Assembly (NCBI RefSeq): GCF_025359345.1
Contig: NZ_JANYGQ010000014.1
Location: forward strand, 1 to 64,000
DNA from: Mucilaginibacter sp.
Lineage (GTDB): Bacteria; Bacteroidota; Bacteroidia; Sphingobacteriales; Sphingobacteriaceae
DNA length: 64,000 bases
Reading direction: 5' to 3'
Part shown: in pieces, positions 8,359-17,101 of the stretch
How the letters are laid out: each line of letters starts with the position of its first letter
How positions within the stretch are numbered: the first letter of the stretch is position 1
Notes under the pieces: model-generated
The model's input: the letters and a program-made list of their open reading frames with translations, nothing else
What the model was told of the DNA's origin: nothing
Database searches by the model: none
Program-made: the position numbers and the translations under genes

Positions 8359-9192
8359 TTATTTTCCGCGGCCTTCAAGGCCTACTATAGCGCCTACTTC
8401 GGCGCCACTTAGTGCTTTATTGTAAATCCTAACCTCATCCAACTGGCCTGTTAAAAAGTTTGCCCAATCCTGCCTGCCGGTTGCAGTGGTCTGGCTTGGC
8501 TCGGTCATAAACTGAACGCAGCCAAATGTAAGCTTACCAACGTCGGTAAAGTTCGCATCGCCGGTTAAACCAGGCACAGCAGCGGCAGTAATTTTTGAAC
8601 CGTTAACATACAAGGTGGCTATTGATGTTGCACCATCGTATGAAAACGCCAGGTTATTCCATTTTCCAAACAGGTTAAGCACGTTATCAACTGCAAAGGT
8701 GTAGTCGCCACCACCTTTTGCGATGTGGATGCGTACTTTGCCATTGGTATTGTCGCTACCGTTTTCGAAGAAAACTTCGATATTTCCCCAGAATGCAGTA
8801 GTTTTTGCAAGGGTAAAGATACCGATGATACCTGTGCTTGGCGGCGGTGAGTTATACCATTCTGTTACCGTAAAGCTTTTTAGCCCGGCAACCGCTGCCG
8901 AAGGGGTCGCCAAAACATAGCTATTAACACCGCCCTGCAGGGCTTTACGTTCGAAACCGGGAGTAAATGAGGTACCGGTACCAACGCCGGTGCTGTTTGA
9001 AACACTATCAACCAGGCTTCCGTCGAATGAATAATAGGCTACCAGGTTTGATGCAGCAATCTCCTTAACACTTGTGTACCCGCCAACACTTAGCGGTGGC
9101 GCATATGATTTTGGATCGAATGACTTCTTGCACGATGATAAACCTAAGCCTGCCAGCGCCAGAGTCAAAACATAAATATTTAATTTTTTCAT
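8359..9192 (-). CDS. LamG-domain surface lipoprotein (SusE/F-position glycan-binding protein)
   Basis: A 277-residue lipoprotein: signal peptide with LGLSSC lipobox (Cys21) and a KKSFD start to the mature chain, typical of outer-membrane lipoproteins here. Residues about 48-270 form a laminin-G/concanavalin-like jelly roll: LVAYYSFDGSLVDS, FTVTEWYN, WNNLAFSYDGATSIATLYVNG, and LDEVRIYNKALSGAEV are the classic LamG_3 strands. It lies 21 bases after susD in the same direction, the slot of surface glycan-binding proteins (SusE/SusF). The probable role is capture of the polysaccharide at the cell surface. No catalytic acids are recognisable, so binding rather than hydrolysis is inferred. Confidence 0.8.
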   Translation of the reverse strand: MKKLNIYVLTLALAGLGLSSCKKSFDPKSYAPPLSVGGYTSVKEIAASNLVAYYSFDGSLVDSVSNSTGVGTGTSFTPGFERKALQGGVNSYVLATPSAAVAGLKSFTVTEWYNSPPPSTGIIGIFTLAKTTAFWGNIEVFFENGSDNTNGKVRIHIAKGGGDYTFAVDNVLNLFGKWNNLAFSYDGATSIATLYVNGSKITAAAVPGLTGDANFTDVGKLTFGCVQFMTEPSQTTATGRQDWANFLTGQLDEVRIYNKALSGAEVGAIVGLEGRGK

Positions 9193-9213
9193 AATTCGAT
9201 TATAATTTAATTA

Positions 9214-10695
9214 TTAATAACCAGGATTTTGAGTCAGTGTACGTGCGCTCAGGTCAATTTCGTTTTGTGGCACCGGCCAAACTTCGTTTTTGTTAGCTTT
9301 CCATCCCTTAGGACCAAAAACTGCAGCACCACGCCCTTGGCGTATAACGTCGAAATAACGATCGAACTCCATAGCAAGTTCAACACGGCGCTCGTGCCAT
9401 ATTGCTGTGCGCAAAGCAACCTTATCGGTAGTCGAAACGGCGGGCAATATAGCAGCGTTACCATTCCTTGCACGTGCACGTACTTTTTCAAGAGATGTTA
9501 ACGCCAGTGTAGCGTTACCTTGTTCGTTGGCAGCTTCGGCGTTCATCAGCAATACATCGGCAAAACGGATTACCCTTATATTTTGCTGGCAGCCTTCGTT
9601 ATAGCCATTATGGAACTGGCTGAACGGTACGTATGATTTGTAATTATACATCGGGTTATCGCCAACAGCAGCTATTGGGTCTCCTTCAGCAGTGGTAGTA
9701 CCACGGAAGATAATTGTACCTTCCTTTCGTGGGTCGCCTGTTTCAAATTCGTTAACAAGGTTTTGGGTTGGCACATTAAAGCCCCAGCCACCGCCGGTAA
9801 CACCACGAACGCCCTGTACTTGTGAATATTGAGAATTTGAAGCACCACCATTACCATCAATAAATGCACACTGAATTTCAAACACCGACTCAGAGTTATT
9901 TTCGTTATCAGTCCTGAATTGTTTTTCGAAATTAGGAAATAGGGTATAACCCAGGCTCATTACCTGGTTAGTATAGTTTAACACATCTGCCCACTTCGCC
10001 TGGTACATGGCAGCTTTTGCATGCAGAGCTAAAGCAGCGCCTTTGGTAATTCTGCCCAAATTATTAGCGTCATAACTTTGCGGCAATACTGCAGCTGCAT
10101 CGGTTAAATCAGCTTCGATGGCTGCCCATACCTGCGCTTTTGGTGTACGCGGAATGTTATATTGGCTCGCATCTTTTGGCAGGTGTAAGCGTAAAGGCAC
10201 ATCGCCGAAAGCCCTAACCAGCCTGAAATAGGCATAAGCCCTTATAAACTTAACTTCGGCCAGGTAGCGATTTTTTAAGTTGCCGTCCATACTTATAGCC
10301 GGAACGTTGTCAAGCACCTGGTTGGCAAGGTTAATGGTTTTGTATTCGCCACTCCAAAAATCGGCAATCTGCCCTTCAGTTGACGAAGCAGTAAAAGTGT
10401 CAAAATCGTTCATAAACGATGCATCATCCGGGCTGCTGCCTTTTTCGGCATCGTCCGAGCCCATGCTTTCAACAGCAATAGGCGCAAATGCTATGTTTGT
10501 CCATTCGTGCAAGTTGGCATAAGTTGCATTTACAGCCTTATCAGCATCGCCGGCAGTTTTCCAAAATGTAACTGCGGGCGGCGTCGCCTGTGGCGGCACG
10601 TCCAAAAAACTCTTCTTACAGCCTGCGGCTACAACAAGAGATACAAAAAGACTTAATCCCAGTGCTCTTTGTAAGTAATTTTTTCTATTCTTCAT
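9214..10695 (-). CDS. SusD/RagB family nutrient-uptake lipoprotein
   Basis: A 493-residue SusD-like lipoprotein that lids the SusC transporter and binds the glycan. Signal peptide with VVAAGC lipobox (Cys26) and the mature start KKSFLDVPPQ, almost diagnostic for SusD. Further family features are the N-terminal TPR region (AEVKFIRAYAYFRLVRAFGDVPL), RTPKAQVWAAIEADLTDAAAVLP, the later VRFADVLLMNAEAANE helix, WHERRVELAMEFDRYFDVIRQG, and an ending ending in TQNPGY. It sits 12 bases downstream of susC and is surely co-transcribed. Length is normal for the family. Confidence 0.95.
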   Translation of the reverse strand: MKNRKNYLQRALGLSLFVSLVVAAGCKKSFLDVPPQATPPAVTFWKTAGDADKAVNATYANLHEWTNIAFAPIAVESMGSDDAEKGSSPDDASFMNDFDTFTASSTEGQIADFWSGEYKTINLANQVLDNVPAISMDGNLKNRYLAEVKFIRAYAYFRLVRAFGDVPLRLHLPKDASQYNIPRTPKAQVWAAIEADLTDAAAVLPQSYDANNLGRITKGAALALHAKAAMYQAKWADVLNYTNQVMSLGYTLFPNFEKQFRTDNENNSESVFEIQCAFIDGNGGASNSQYSQVQGVRGVTGGGWGFNVPTQNLVNEFETGDPRKEGTIIFRGTTTAEGDPIAAVGDNPMYNYKSYVPFSQFHNGYNEGCQQNIRVIRFADVLLMNAEAANEQGNATLALTSLEKVRARARNGNAAILPAVSTTDKVALRTAIWHERRVELAMEFDRYFDVIRQGRGAAVFGPKGWKANKNEVWPVPQNEIDLSARTLTQNPGY

Positions 10696-10707
10696 TTTTA
10701 TATCTTA

Positions 10708-13700
10708 TTAAAAACTAACGTTAACACCGAATGTATAAGTTGCTGACAGCGGGTACACATTTGCATCTATACCTGCATTGGTAGGCGAGCCGCCAACTTC
10801 GGGGCTAAAGCCTTTGTATTTAAATACGTTAAGCGGGTTCTCAGCATTTGCGAAAATGCGGATCTTTTGAATTTTCCATTTTGACAGGAACGCCGAAGGA
10901 ACCGTATAACCTAACTGTGCTGTACGGATACGGAAGTAAGCGCCGCTTTCAACAAAAAACGAGTTAGGTGCTGCGTTTGCTGTTGAACCAACTGCTGCTG
11001 AAGGGTAGGTAGTTGAAGTACCTTCACCATGCCAGCGGTGGTCGTAAAAATCCTGGGTGTAGTTTTCGTTACCAAACCTGTAAGCTGTATTGGCATTGTA
11101 AACGCTAACACCTGCAACACCTTGCAAAGCAACCAATAAGTCGAAATGTTTGTAACCTAAGTTGGTTGTAAAGCCGTATGCATATTTAGGGGTTGGGTTA
11201 CCCAGATCAACGCGGTCTTTCCCGTCAATCACGTGGTCGTTATTTAAATCAGTATACATAAAATCGCCTGGGCGTGCATTAGGCTGGGCCGAGCCGGTAA
11301 TTTGCGACTGATTTTGGAAGATGCCGGCTACTTTATAGCCAAAAAACTCGCCAATTGGCTCGCCTTCAACTGTGCGGGTTGCCAGGGCGCCGTTTGCTAT
11401 ACCATTGCCACCAGAATAGATAGGGTTTTTGCCCGATATAACTTTGGTAACTTTATTGGTGTTTATGCTAAAGTTGGCGTTAAACGCATAAGTAAAATCA
11501 TGCGAGGCCTGGCCCCTGTAACCAACGGAGAACTCAAGCCCTTTGTTCACAATATCAGCCTGGTTGGCTATAATAGCGCCCGAAGCAGTTCCCACTGATG
11601 ATGGGATATTGATACCGAAAATGGCATTTTGTGTAGTACGGTTATAATAATCAGCCTCAAATGTTAAGTGGTCATTTAACAATGCACCTTCAATGCCTAC
11701 ATCGGCGCCAACGCCGCGTTCAACCAAAATAGCCGGTGGAACAACAGATACAACGCTTGCACCGGTATTGGCGTGCTGATCGGCACCAAATATTGCTGTG
11801 TAACCAGGATCCTGGCTAACTGTTAAAGTTGTTGGGTTGATCGGCACTCCTGCGTTGCCCACTTTACCCCAGCTTCCGCGCAGCTTTAATGAACTGAACA
11901 GTTTCTGATCTTTCATGAAGTCTTCGTTCGAGATAACCCAGCCTGCACCAACTGAAGGCAAATAAGCCCAAAGGTTTGATCCAAAAAACTGCGATCCTGC
12001 GTCGGCCCTGATAGAGGCATTTAACAGATATCTATCTTTAAACGAGTAGTTTACACGACCAAAGTATGAAAGCGCCGTTGTAAGACTTCCGCCATCGCTA
12101 ACGTTGCGGCCATTAACATCGCCCAATGTAAGATAGTGATCACCTGCACTGCTGTTTGGCACGTTCTGCGCCGATGCATTTATAAAGTATGTTTTATAAC
12201 GCTGCGCTGTTTGGCCGGCCAACACTGTTATTTTATGGTCGCCGAAGGTATTATCATACGTTAAGGTATTTTCAGCTATCCAGTTACGGGTATCCGTTCT
12301 TCCGATTGATAAAACACTAACAGTGTTTGCCTGTAAAAGTGTTGCTTTATAAACCGGAGTATAACCTGTTGCCTCAGCCTGCGCAATTTCGCCGCCAAAG
12401 CTTGTTTTAAAGGTTAAGTGCTTTAAAAACTTCACTTCGGCATAAGCATTACCGGTAAAGCCGTAGTTTTTTGAATTGTGGTTGTAAAAATCAAGCGTAG
12501 CCTGCGGGTTGTAGTTGTTACCGCCGCCCAGGTTAAAGTCACTTGGGTCGCCATAGCTTCCATCGGCATAATATACCGGCAATACCGGTGCCGCGCCAAA
12601 TAATTGGTGGAAAATGCCGCCATCAATATCTTTCGACTGGCTAAATACGCCACCAACGGTATAACCTAATTTTAATCCTTTAATTGGGTTATAGTCGTTT
12701 ACAAAACGTGCCGTATAACGTTTGTAATTGTTGTTTTTTACCAAACCGTCCTGGTCAAGAAAACCTAACGAGAAGTTATAGTTTGATTTTTCAGTTCCGC
12801 CGCTAACCGATACGTTGTGGTTCATTTTGAACGCATCACGTAATATTTGGCCGTACCAATCGGTACCTGTTCCATATTTTGCCGGATCGGGAAAAAGTAA
12901 AGGCGTGGTACCGCTTACATTATATTGCTCATTTATTAAAGTGGCATATTGATTTGCATTAGCCATTTTAACCTGGTTGGTGATTGTTTGCCAACCTGCG
13001 TAGCCATCATAAGTAACGCGTGTATCACCTTTTTTACCACGTTTGGTGGTAACCAAAATAACGCCGTTTGCGGCACGTAAACCATAAATTGATGTGCTCG
13101 ATGCATCCTTAAGCACGCTTATGTTATCAATATCACTTGGGTTAATAAAACTGATATCATCATACCAAACACCATCGACCACATATAACACACCAGTGTT
13201 ACCAAATATGGTACCTAAACCGCGAATAGTTACTTGCGGCGATGAGCCGGGTGAGCCGGAGTTTGTTATCTGCAAACCGGCAACTTTACCTTGTAGTGCG
13301 CTTACCGCATTGGTTGATGATTGTTTTGAAATTTCCTCGCCTTTTACTGTTGATACCGAGCCGGTAACATCCAGTTTGCGTTGTGTACCGTAACCAACAA
13401 CAATCACCTGCTGCAATTCATTGGCGCTGGGTTGTAATTTAATGTCGATAGAGGTTTGGCCGTTTACGGCCACTTGTGCTGTAGTGTATCCTAAGTAGGA
13501 AACCCTTAAAGTTGCGTTTGAGGGAGCGCTTAAGCTAAAGGCTCCGTTTACGTCGGTTTGAGTACCTGATGATGTACCGGCTACTGCAACGCTAACACCT
13601 ATAAGTGCTTCGCCTGTGCTTGCATCAGTAACCTTACCTTTAACGGTAACGTTCTGGGCAATCGCTGCATTAACAAATAAAAAACATAACAGTACTAACC

Positions 13701-13725
13701 CTGAGATTGTAAAAATTCTCTTCAT
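10708..13725 (-). CDS. SusC/RagA family TonB-linked outer-membrane transporter
   Basis: A 1005-residue TonB-dependent receptor importing oligosaccharides across the outer membrane. Signal peptide residues about 1-23 (ending NAAIAQ), carboxypeptidase-like regulatory domain about 25-105 (GKVTDASTGEALIGVSV ... SYLGYTTAQV), TonB-box region LQQVIVVGYGTQRK, plug domain with the SusC signature VLYVVDGVW and DASSTSIYGLRAANGVILVTTK, then a 22-strand barrel ending in an aromatic residue (FGVNVSF). First gene of the susC-susD-LamG unit. The extended N-terminal regulatory domain without a STN domain argues against anti-sigma control; the adjacent propeller regulator is the likely controller. Confidence 0.95.
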   Translation of the reverse strand: MKRIFTISGLVLLCFLFVNAAIAQNVTVKGKVTDASTGEALIGVSVAVAGTSSGTQTDVNGAFSLSAPSNATLRVSYLGYTTAQVAVNGQTSIDIKLQPSANELQQVIVVGYGTQRKLDVTGSVSTVKGEEISKQSSTNAVSALQGKVAGLQITNSGSPGSSPQVTIRGLGTIFGNTGVLYVVDGVWYDDISFINPSDIDNISVLKDASSTSIYGLRAANGVILVTTKRGKKGDTRVTYDGYAGWQTITNQVKMANANQYATLINEQYNVSGTTPLLFPDPAKYGTGTDWYGQILRDAFKMNHNVSVSGGTEKSNYNFSLGFLDQDGLVKNNNYKRYTARFVNDYNPIKGLKLGYTVGGVFSQSKDIDGGIFHQLFGAAPVLPVYYADGSYGDPSDFNLGGGNNYNPQATLDFYNHNSKNYGFTGNAYAEVKFLKHLTFKTSFGGEIAQAEATGYTPVYKATLLQANTVSVLSIGRTDTRNWIAENTLTYDNTFGDHKITVLAGQTAQRYKTYFINASAQNVPNSSAGDHYLTLGDVNGRNVSDGGSLTTALSYFGRVNYSFKDRYLLNASIRADAGSQFFGSNLWAYLPSVGAGWVISNEDFMKDQKLFSSLKLRGSWGKVGNAGVPINPTTLTVSQDPGYTAIFGADQHANTGASVVSVVPPAILVERGVGADVGIEGALLNDHLTFEADYYNRTTQNAIFGINIPSSVGTASGAIIANQADIVNKGLEFSVGYRGQASHDFTYAFNANFSINTNKVTKVISGKNPIYSGGNGIANGALATRTVEGEPIGEFFGYKVAGIFQNQSQITGSAQPNARPGDFMYTDLNNDHVIDGKDRVDLGNPTPKYAYGFTTNLGYKHFDLLVALQGVAGVSVYNANTAYRFGNENYTQDFYDHRWHGEGTSTTYPSAAVGSTANAAPNSFFVESGAYFRIRTAQLGYTVPSAFLSKWKIQKIRIFANAENPLNVFKYKGFSPEVGGSPTNAGIDANVYPLSATYTFGVNVSF

Positions 13726-13911
13726 AGTGGTTAATTAAAATTTTGAGTAAGTAGGATTAAAAAAATTGGTTTTTCTTTGGTCGAAGGTGATGAGATAATA
13801 CGATTTTAACAAAAAATTTAACTCAACATTAATACATCACTAAAGTATGCACTTGCTCATTTTGTTTTAGATAATTTATAATTAATTAAAAGTCAACCAA
13901 TTACAATTAGA

Positions 13912-13936
13912 TAGTGTATTATTTACATACTACACT
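13912..13936. promoter_or_regulatory. Inverted repeat in the spacer between susC and its regulator
   Basis: AGTGTA (13913-13918) and TACACT (13931-13936) are separated by 12 bases in the 266-bp, very AT-rich spacer upstream of susC. Both flanking genes read leftward, so this spacer holds the susC promoter. A dyad here could bind the LuxR-type domain of the regulator. The arms are short and the call is tentative. Confidence 0.25.
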
Positions 13937-13991
13937 GGCATTATCACGGTTAGTACATTTAAAAAGTAATATGAGAGGTAATGATGTAGTG

Positions 13992-16880
13992 TTAAAGCTC
14001 AATGAGAAACTCAACAAGGTTTTTGTCATGCTCCAGGTTTAGCTTTTTGCGCAACCTGTAACGCCGTATTTCAACACCACGGAGGGAAATATTGAGCAAT
14101 GATGCCATTTCCTTACTGCTCATATTCATGCGGAGGTAGGCACATAGCTTAAGATCGTTTGGTACCAGGTCTGGGTGGTCAGATTTTAGTTTTTTGAAGA
14201 AATTCTCGTGTGCCTCGTTAAAGCTGCTTTCAAATATGTTCCAGTCACGGTCATCGGTCATGCCTTCATCAATAACCTTTTGAATACGGCGCAGCTGTTC
14301 CTCGGCGAGGGGTTTACCATGACTATCTTTAAGGTGGGCAATTTCGTCGCTTATTTTTTGAAGCAGTTCGTTTTTATAAACAATATTCATGGCCGAATTT
14401 GCCAGCTCCCGGCTTTTACTGGCTAAGTCGGCCTGTAATTGCTCATTTTTAATTTTCACTATCTCCTGCTCGTTAATAATGGCTTCCTGTTTTAAAAACT
14501 CCTCTTTTTCCTTATGTAGCTTTTCGTGTATGTTGTGCTGGTGCCGTTTCAGTTTCAACTGGTAATATTTGGTTGCCAGCAAGTAAGCTACAATAATCAG
14601 CACTATGTAACAGAACACCGCTATTTTACCTGCGTACCATGGCGCCAGTATTGTAAAGGCAAGCGTAGTTTCAGGCGAAACATTTTCTTCGTTTATTTTC
14701 GCCCTCACCTTAAAAGTATACGAACCCTGGTTAAGATTGGTAAACTCTTTCTGAGTTTGCGTGCTCCAATCGCTCCACTGCTTGGAGTACCCTTCCAGGT
14801 AATATTGAAATTTTACCTTTTCCTGCCTGTAAAACGGCAGCGAATACGATATCCGGATGTTATTTTGTGCGTACGATATTTCAATGTCTTTTTGGTCGCC
14901 ATCGTCAGTAATCGGCGTTACCCGGTCGGTAATATTTTCGATCCGCCGTATTAGTACTGGTGGCAATTTAATGTCGTTACGCAGCAAGGCGTCTTCATCA
15001 TTTAATATCACAAAACCATCGTCGACACTTATTAAATATATCGCGCTGTTTATCCGGCTGATGTTTTCATAGCCTTTCACCATCCGGCCATCCAATATGC
15101 TAAACCTGTTGGAGTCGATGCTTAGTTTGCCTGCGGTCGAAAAATCGGCCAAAGCCACCCTGCCGTGGTTAATAAACCAATATTTTTTACCAAGCGCGGG
15201 TATTATTTTGTTTGACGATGAAAACGTACCCAACATTTTGTTGAGCTGCTGGTACTTGCTAAAGCGGTCGCTGATATCGTCGTACACATAAAACCCGGAA
15301 TCAGACGAGAAGACTATCCGGTTATCCAGGTTAAACACGTTAATATTATAGCTGCCTGGCAGACCTGCCTTTTTATCATAGTATTTTACCGCAGCGGCCT
15401 TCTTCAAATCGGCGGTGAGCGTAACCCGGTAAATACCTTTGTAGGCATGGCTCACCCACACCTCACCTTTATTATCCTGCTCCACATAGCGCGATGGTTC
15501 ACCGAAACCATCCAGCTTATGGTCGAAAGCCCAATTGCCGGCATTATCTTTTTTATAAAACACAAGCCCGGTGTAAGTACCCTGTATCAGTTGGTTGGCG
15601 TTCAGTTTTTTTAGTGTCCACCCGCCGCTTATGCCGGTTATTTTCGACAGGGTGTTTCCGTTTACCTGGAAAGTGCCGGAGTTGTGGCCGCAAAGCAGCC
15701 GTCCATCCTGCAGCGATAGCTCCCAAACCTGCCCCTGCGAGCCCGGTATCAGGTTAAAATCGAACGATTGGAAAAGTCGTTTGTTGCCGTTCTCCACCCA
15801 ATCGCTGTAAAAAAGGCCCTGGTTGGTGCCCAGGTATATTTTATTGTTAAAAATTATGCTGGAATAAACGGTGCCGAAACGACCGCTTTTATCAAAATAA
15901 AAGTACAACGGCGAGTTTACTTCAATACGGTCAATACCGTTATCAAGCCCTGCCCACAGGTTTTGCTCGTTATCGATAAATAAACTTAAAACGGTATTGT
16001 TTTGCAGGCCGCTGCTCTTGTTGATATGCTGCACAACATTGCCTGCAGTATCAATAATAATAACGCCGTTTAATATGGTACCGTAGGCAATGTATTTGCC
16101 CGAGAACATTACGCCGTTGTTAAGCTGGTAGGTTTTCAAAAACTCGTCGGCCTGGTTGACCCATGCGTTTATTTGTTTACCATCATACATAAACAAGCCA
16201 TTGCGGGCGGTGCCGATGAGGAATTTGTTACGAGGCAATGCCAATATGGAAAGCACACCGCTGTTGCCTATCTTGTCGCTGCCTTCAATGTAGGTTAGCT
16301 TGCTGTCTTTAAGTTCAAATAACCCTTTGTTTACCTGTTCAACAAAATAATGGCCGTTTACTCTGTACAAAAACAAGAAAGGATAAAGCCCTTTTACAAC
16401 GGTTATTTTGCCGTTGCTATAAATATAAATAGAGCCGAAAGATTGAAAAATAACCTGCCCTTTATCAATATAAATCTTCCAAACTTCTTCGTTAACAGGT
16501 TGGTATTTTTTGGGGACAAGCTGCGTTAACGAGTGATATTTTAGTGAGCCGTTTTTATTGTTCTCCCAATAGCCAAACTCACCAAAGCCGCCTGAGTACA
16601 CTTTACCTTTACCATCTGCAGCTACGGAGCGCACAATCAAACCATTTGGCATGCGGTACGATTGCCAGTATTTACCATCGAAAGTTAACAGGCCATCGGA
16701 ATTGCCGAAGTACATTATGCCGTGTTCATCACGCGTGATGGACCAGTTTTGGTTACCCGATTGATACAGCGCCTTGGTATAGTTTTGCACGTAAGGCACG
16801 CCAATGCTTTTGATATCGGCAGCACGGGTGCATACGGTAAATGCGACTAAGGAAATAAATAATAGGAGCGCTTTACGCAT
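13992..16880 (-). CDS. Transmembrane propeller/Y_Y_Y regulator with C-terminal LuxR-type HTH
   Basis: A one-protein glycan sensor. ATG at 16880 is chosen (MRKALLLFISLVAFTVCTRAA, a signal peptide); the longer frame to 16961 starts inside a palindromic repeat. Numbered from that start (962 residues): signal peptide 1-20, two-component-regulator propeller repeats to about 640, triple-tyrosine Y_Y_Y domain about 680-745 (FQYYLEGYSKQWSDW, GSYTFKVRA), one membrane helix about 750-772, a coiled coil about 775-860, and a LuxR/GerE-type helix-turn-helix about 900-960 (MSSKEMASLLNISLRGVEIRRYRLRKKL). There is no histidine kinase or receiver domain, so it differs from hybrid two-component systems and resembles SusR-like direct regulators. 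It stands directly upstream of susC on the same strand and probably activates the locus. Confidence 0.85.
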   Translation of the reverse strand: MRKALLLFISLVAFTVCTRAADIKSIGVPYVQNYTKALYQSGNQNWSITRDEHGIMYFGNSDGLLTFDGKYWQSYRMPNGLIVRSVAADGKGKVYSGGFGEFGYWENNKNGSLKYHSLTQLVPKKYQPVNEEVWKIYIDKGQVIFQSFGSIYIYSNGKITVVKGLYPFLFLYRVNGHYFVEQVNKGLFELKDSKLTYIEGSDKIGNSGVLSILALPRNKFLIGTARNGLFMYDGKQINAWVNQADEFLKTYQLNNGVMFSGKYIAYGTILNGVIIIDTAGNVVQHINKSSGLQNNTVLSLFIDNEQNLWAGLDNGIDRIEVNSPLYFYFDKSGRFGTVYSSIIFNNKIYLGTNQGLFYSDWVENGNKRLFQSFDFNLIPGSQGQVWELSLQDGRLLCGHNSGTFQVNGNTLSKITGISGGWTLKKLNANQLIQGTYTGLVFYKKDNAGNWAFDHKLDGFGEPSRYVEQDNKGEVWVSHAYKGIYRVTLTADLKKAAAVKYYDKKAGLPGSYNINVFNLDNRIVFSSDSGFYVYDDISDRFSKYQQLNKMLGTFSSSNKIIPALGKKYWFINHGRVALADFSTAGKLSIDSNRFSILDGRMVKGYENISRINSAIYLISVDDGFVILNDEDALLRNDIKLPPVLIRRIENITDRVTPITDDGDQKDIEISYAQNNIRISYSLPFYRQEKVKFQYYLEGYSKQWSDWSTQTQKEFTNLNQGSYTFKVRAKINEENVSPETTLAFTILAPWYAGKIAVFCYIVLIIVAYLLATKYYQLKLKRHQHNIHEKLHKEKEEFLKQEAIINEQEIVKIKNEQLQADLASKSRELANSAMNIVYKNELLQKISDEIAHLKDSHGKPLAEEQLRRIQKVIDEGMTDDRDWNIFESSFNEAHENFFKKLKSDHPDLVPNDLKLCAYLRMNMSSKEMASLLNISLRGVEIRRYRLRKKLNLEHDKNLVEFLIEL

Positions 16881-16922
16881 AGGTCTATTTGGTGATGAAC
16901 ATACAACAGGGTAAATACCCAG

Positions 16923-17075
16923 CGTCATTGCGAGGAACGAAGCAACCTCTGCGTAGAACATTCAAGAACCAAAATTCCTGTGAAAATCGGAAAGCATGTT
17001 TGCATTTTACTAATCACAATGTTTACAGTGCGTTGATTGGCAAGTGTAGAGGTTGCTTCGTTCCTCGCAATGACG
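16923..17075. repeat. Long-form palindromic element (copy 4)
   Basis: Arms CGTCATTGCGAGGAACGAAG... and the complementary ...CTTCGTTCCTCGCAATGACG enclose about 100 bases. Its loop, read on the minus strand, has the same end motifs as copies at 731 and 2923 (CACTTGCCAATCAA ... TTGAATGTTCTACG), so this copy is inverted. The element donates a false N-terminal extension to the regulator frame. Confidence 0.85.
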
Positions 17076-17101
17076 ATGTGAAGATATAAAATTAAAGGTG
17101 T

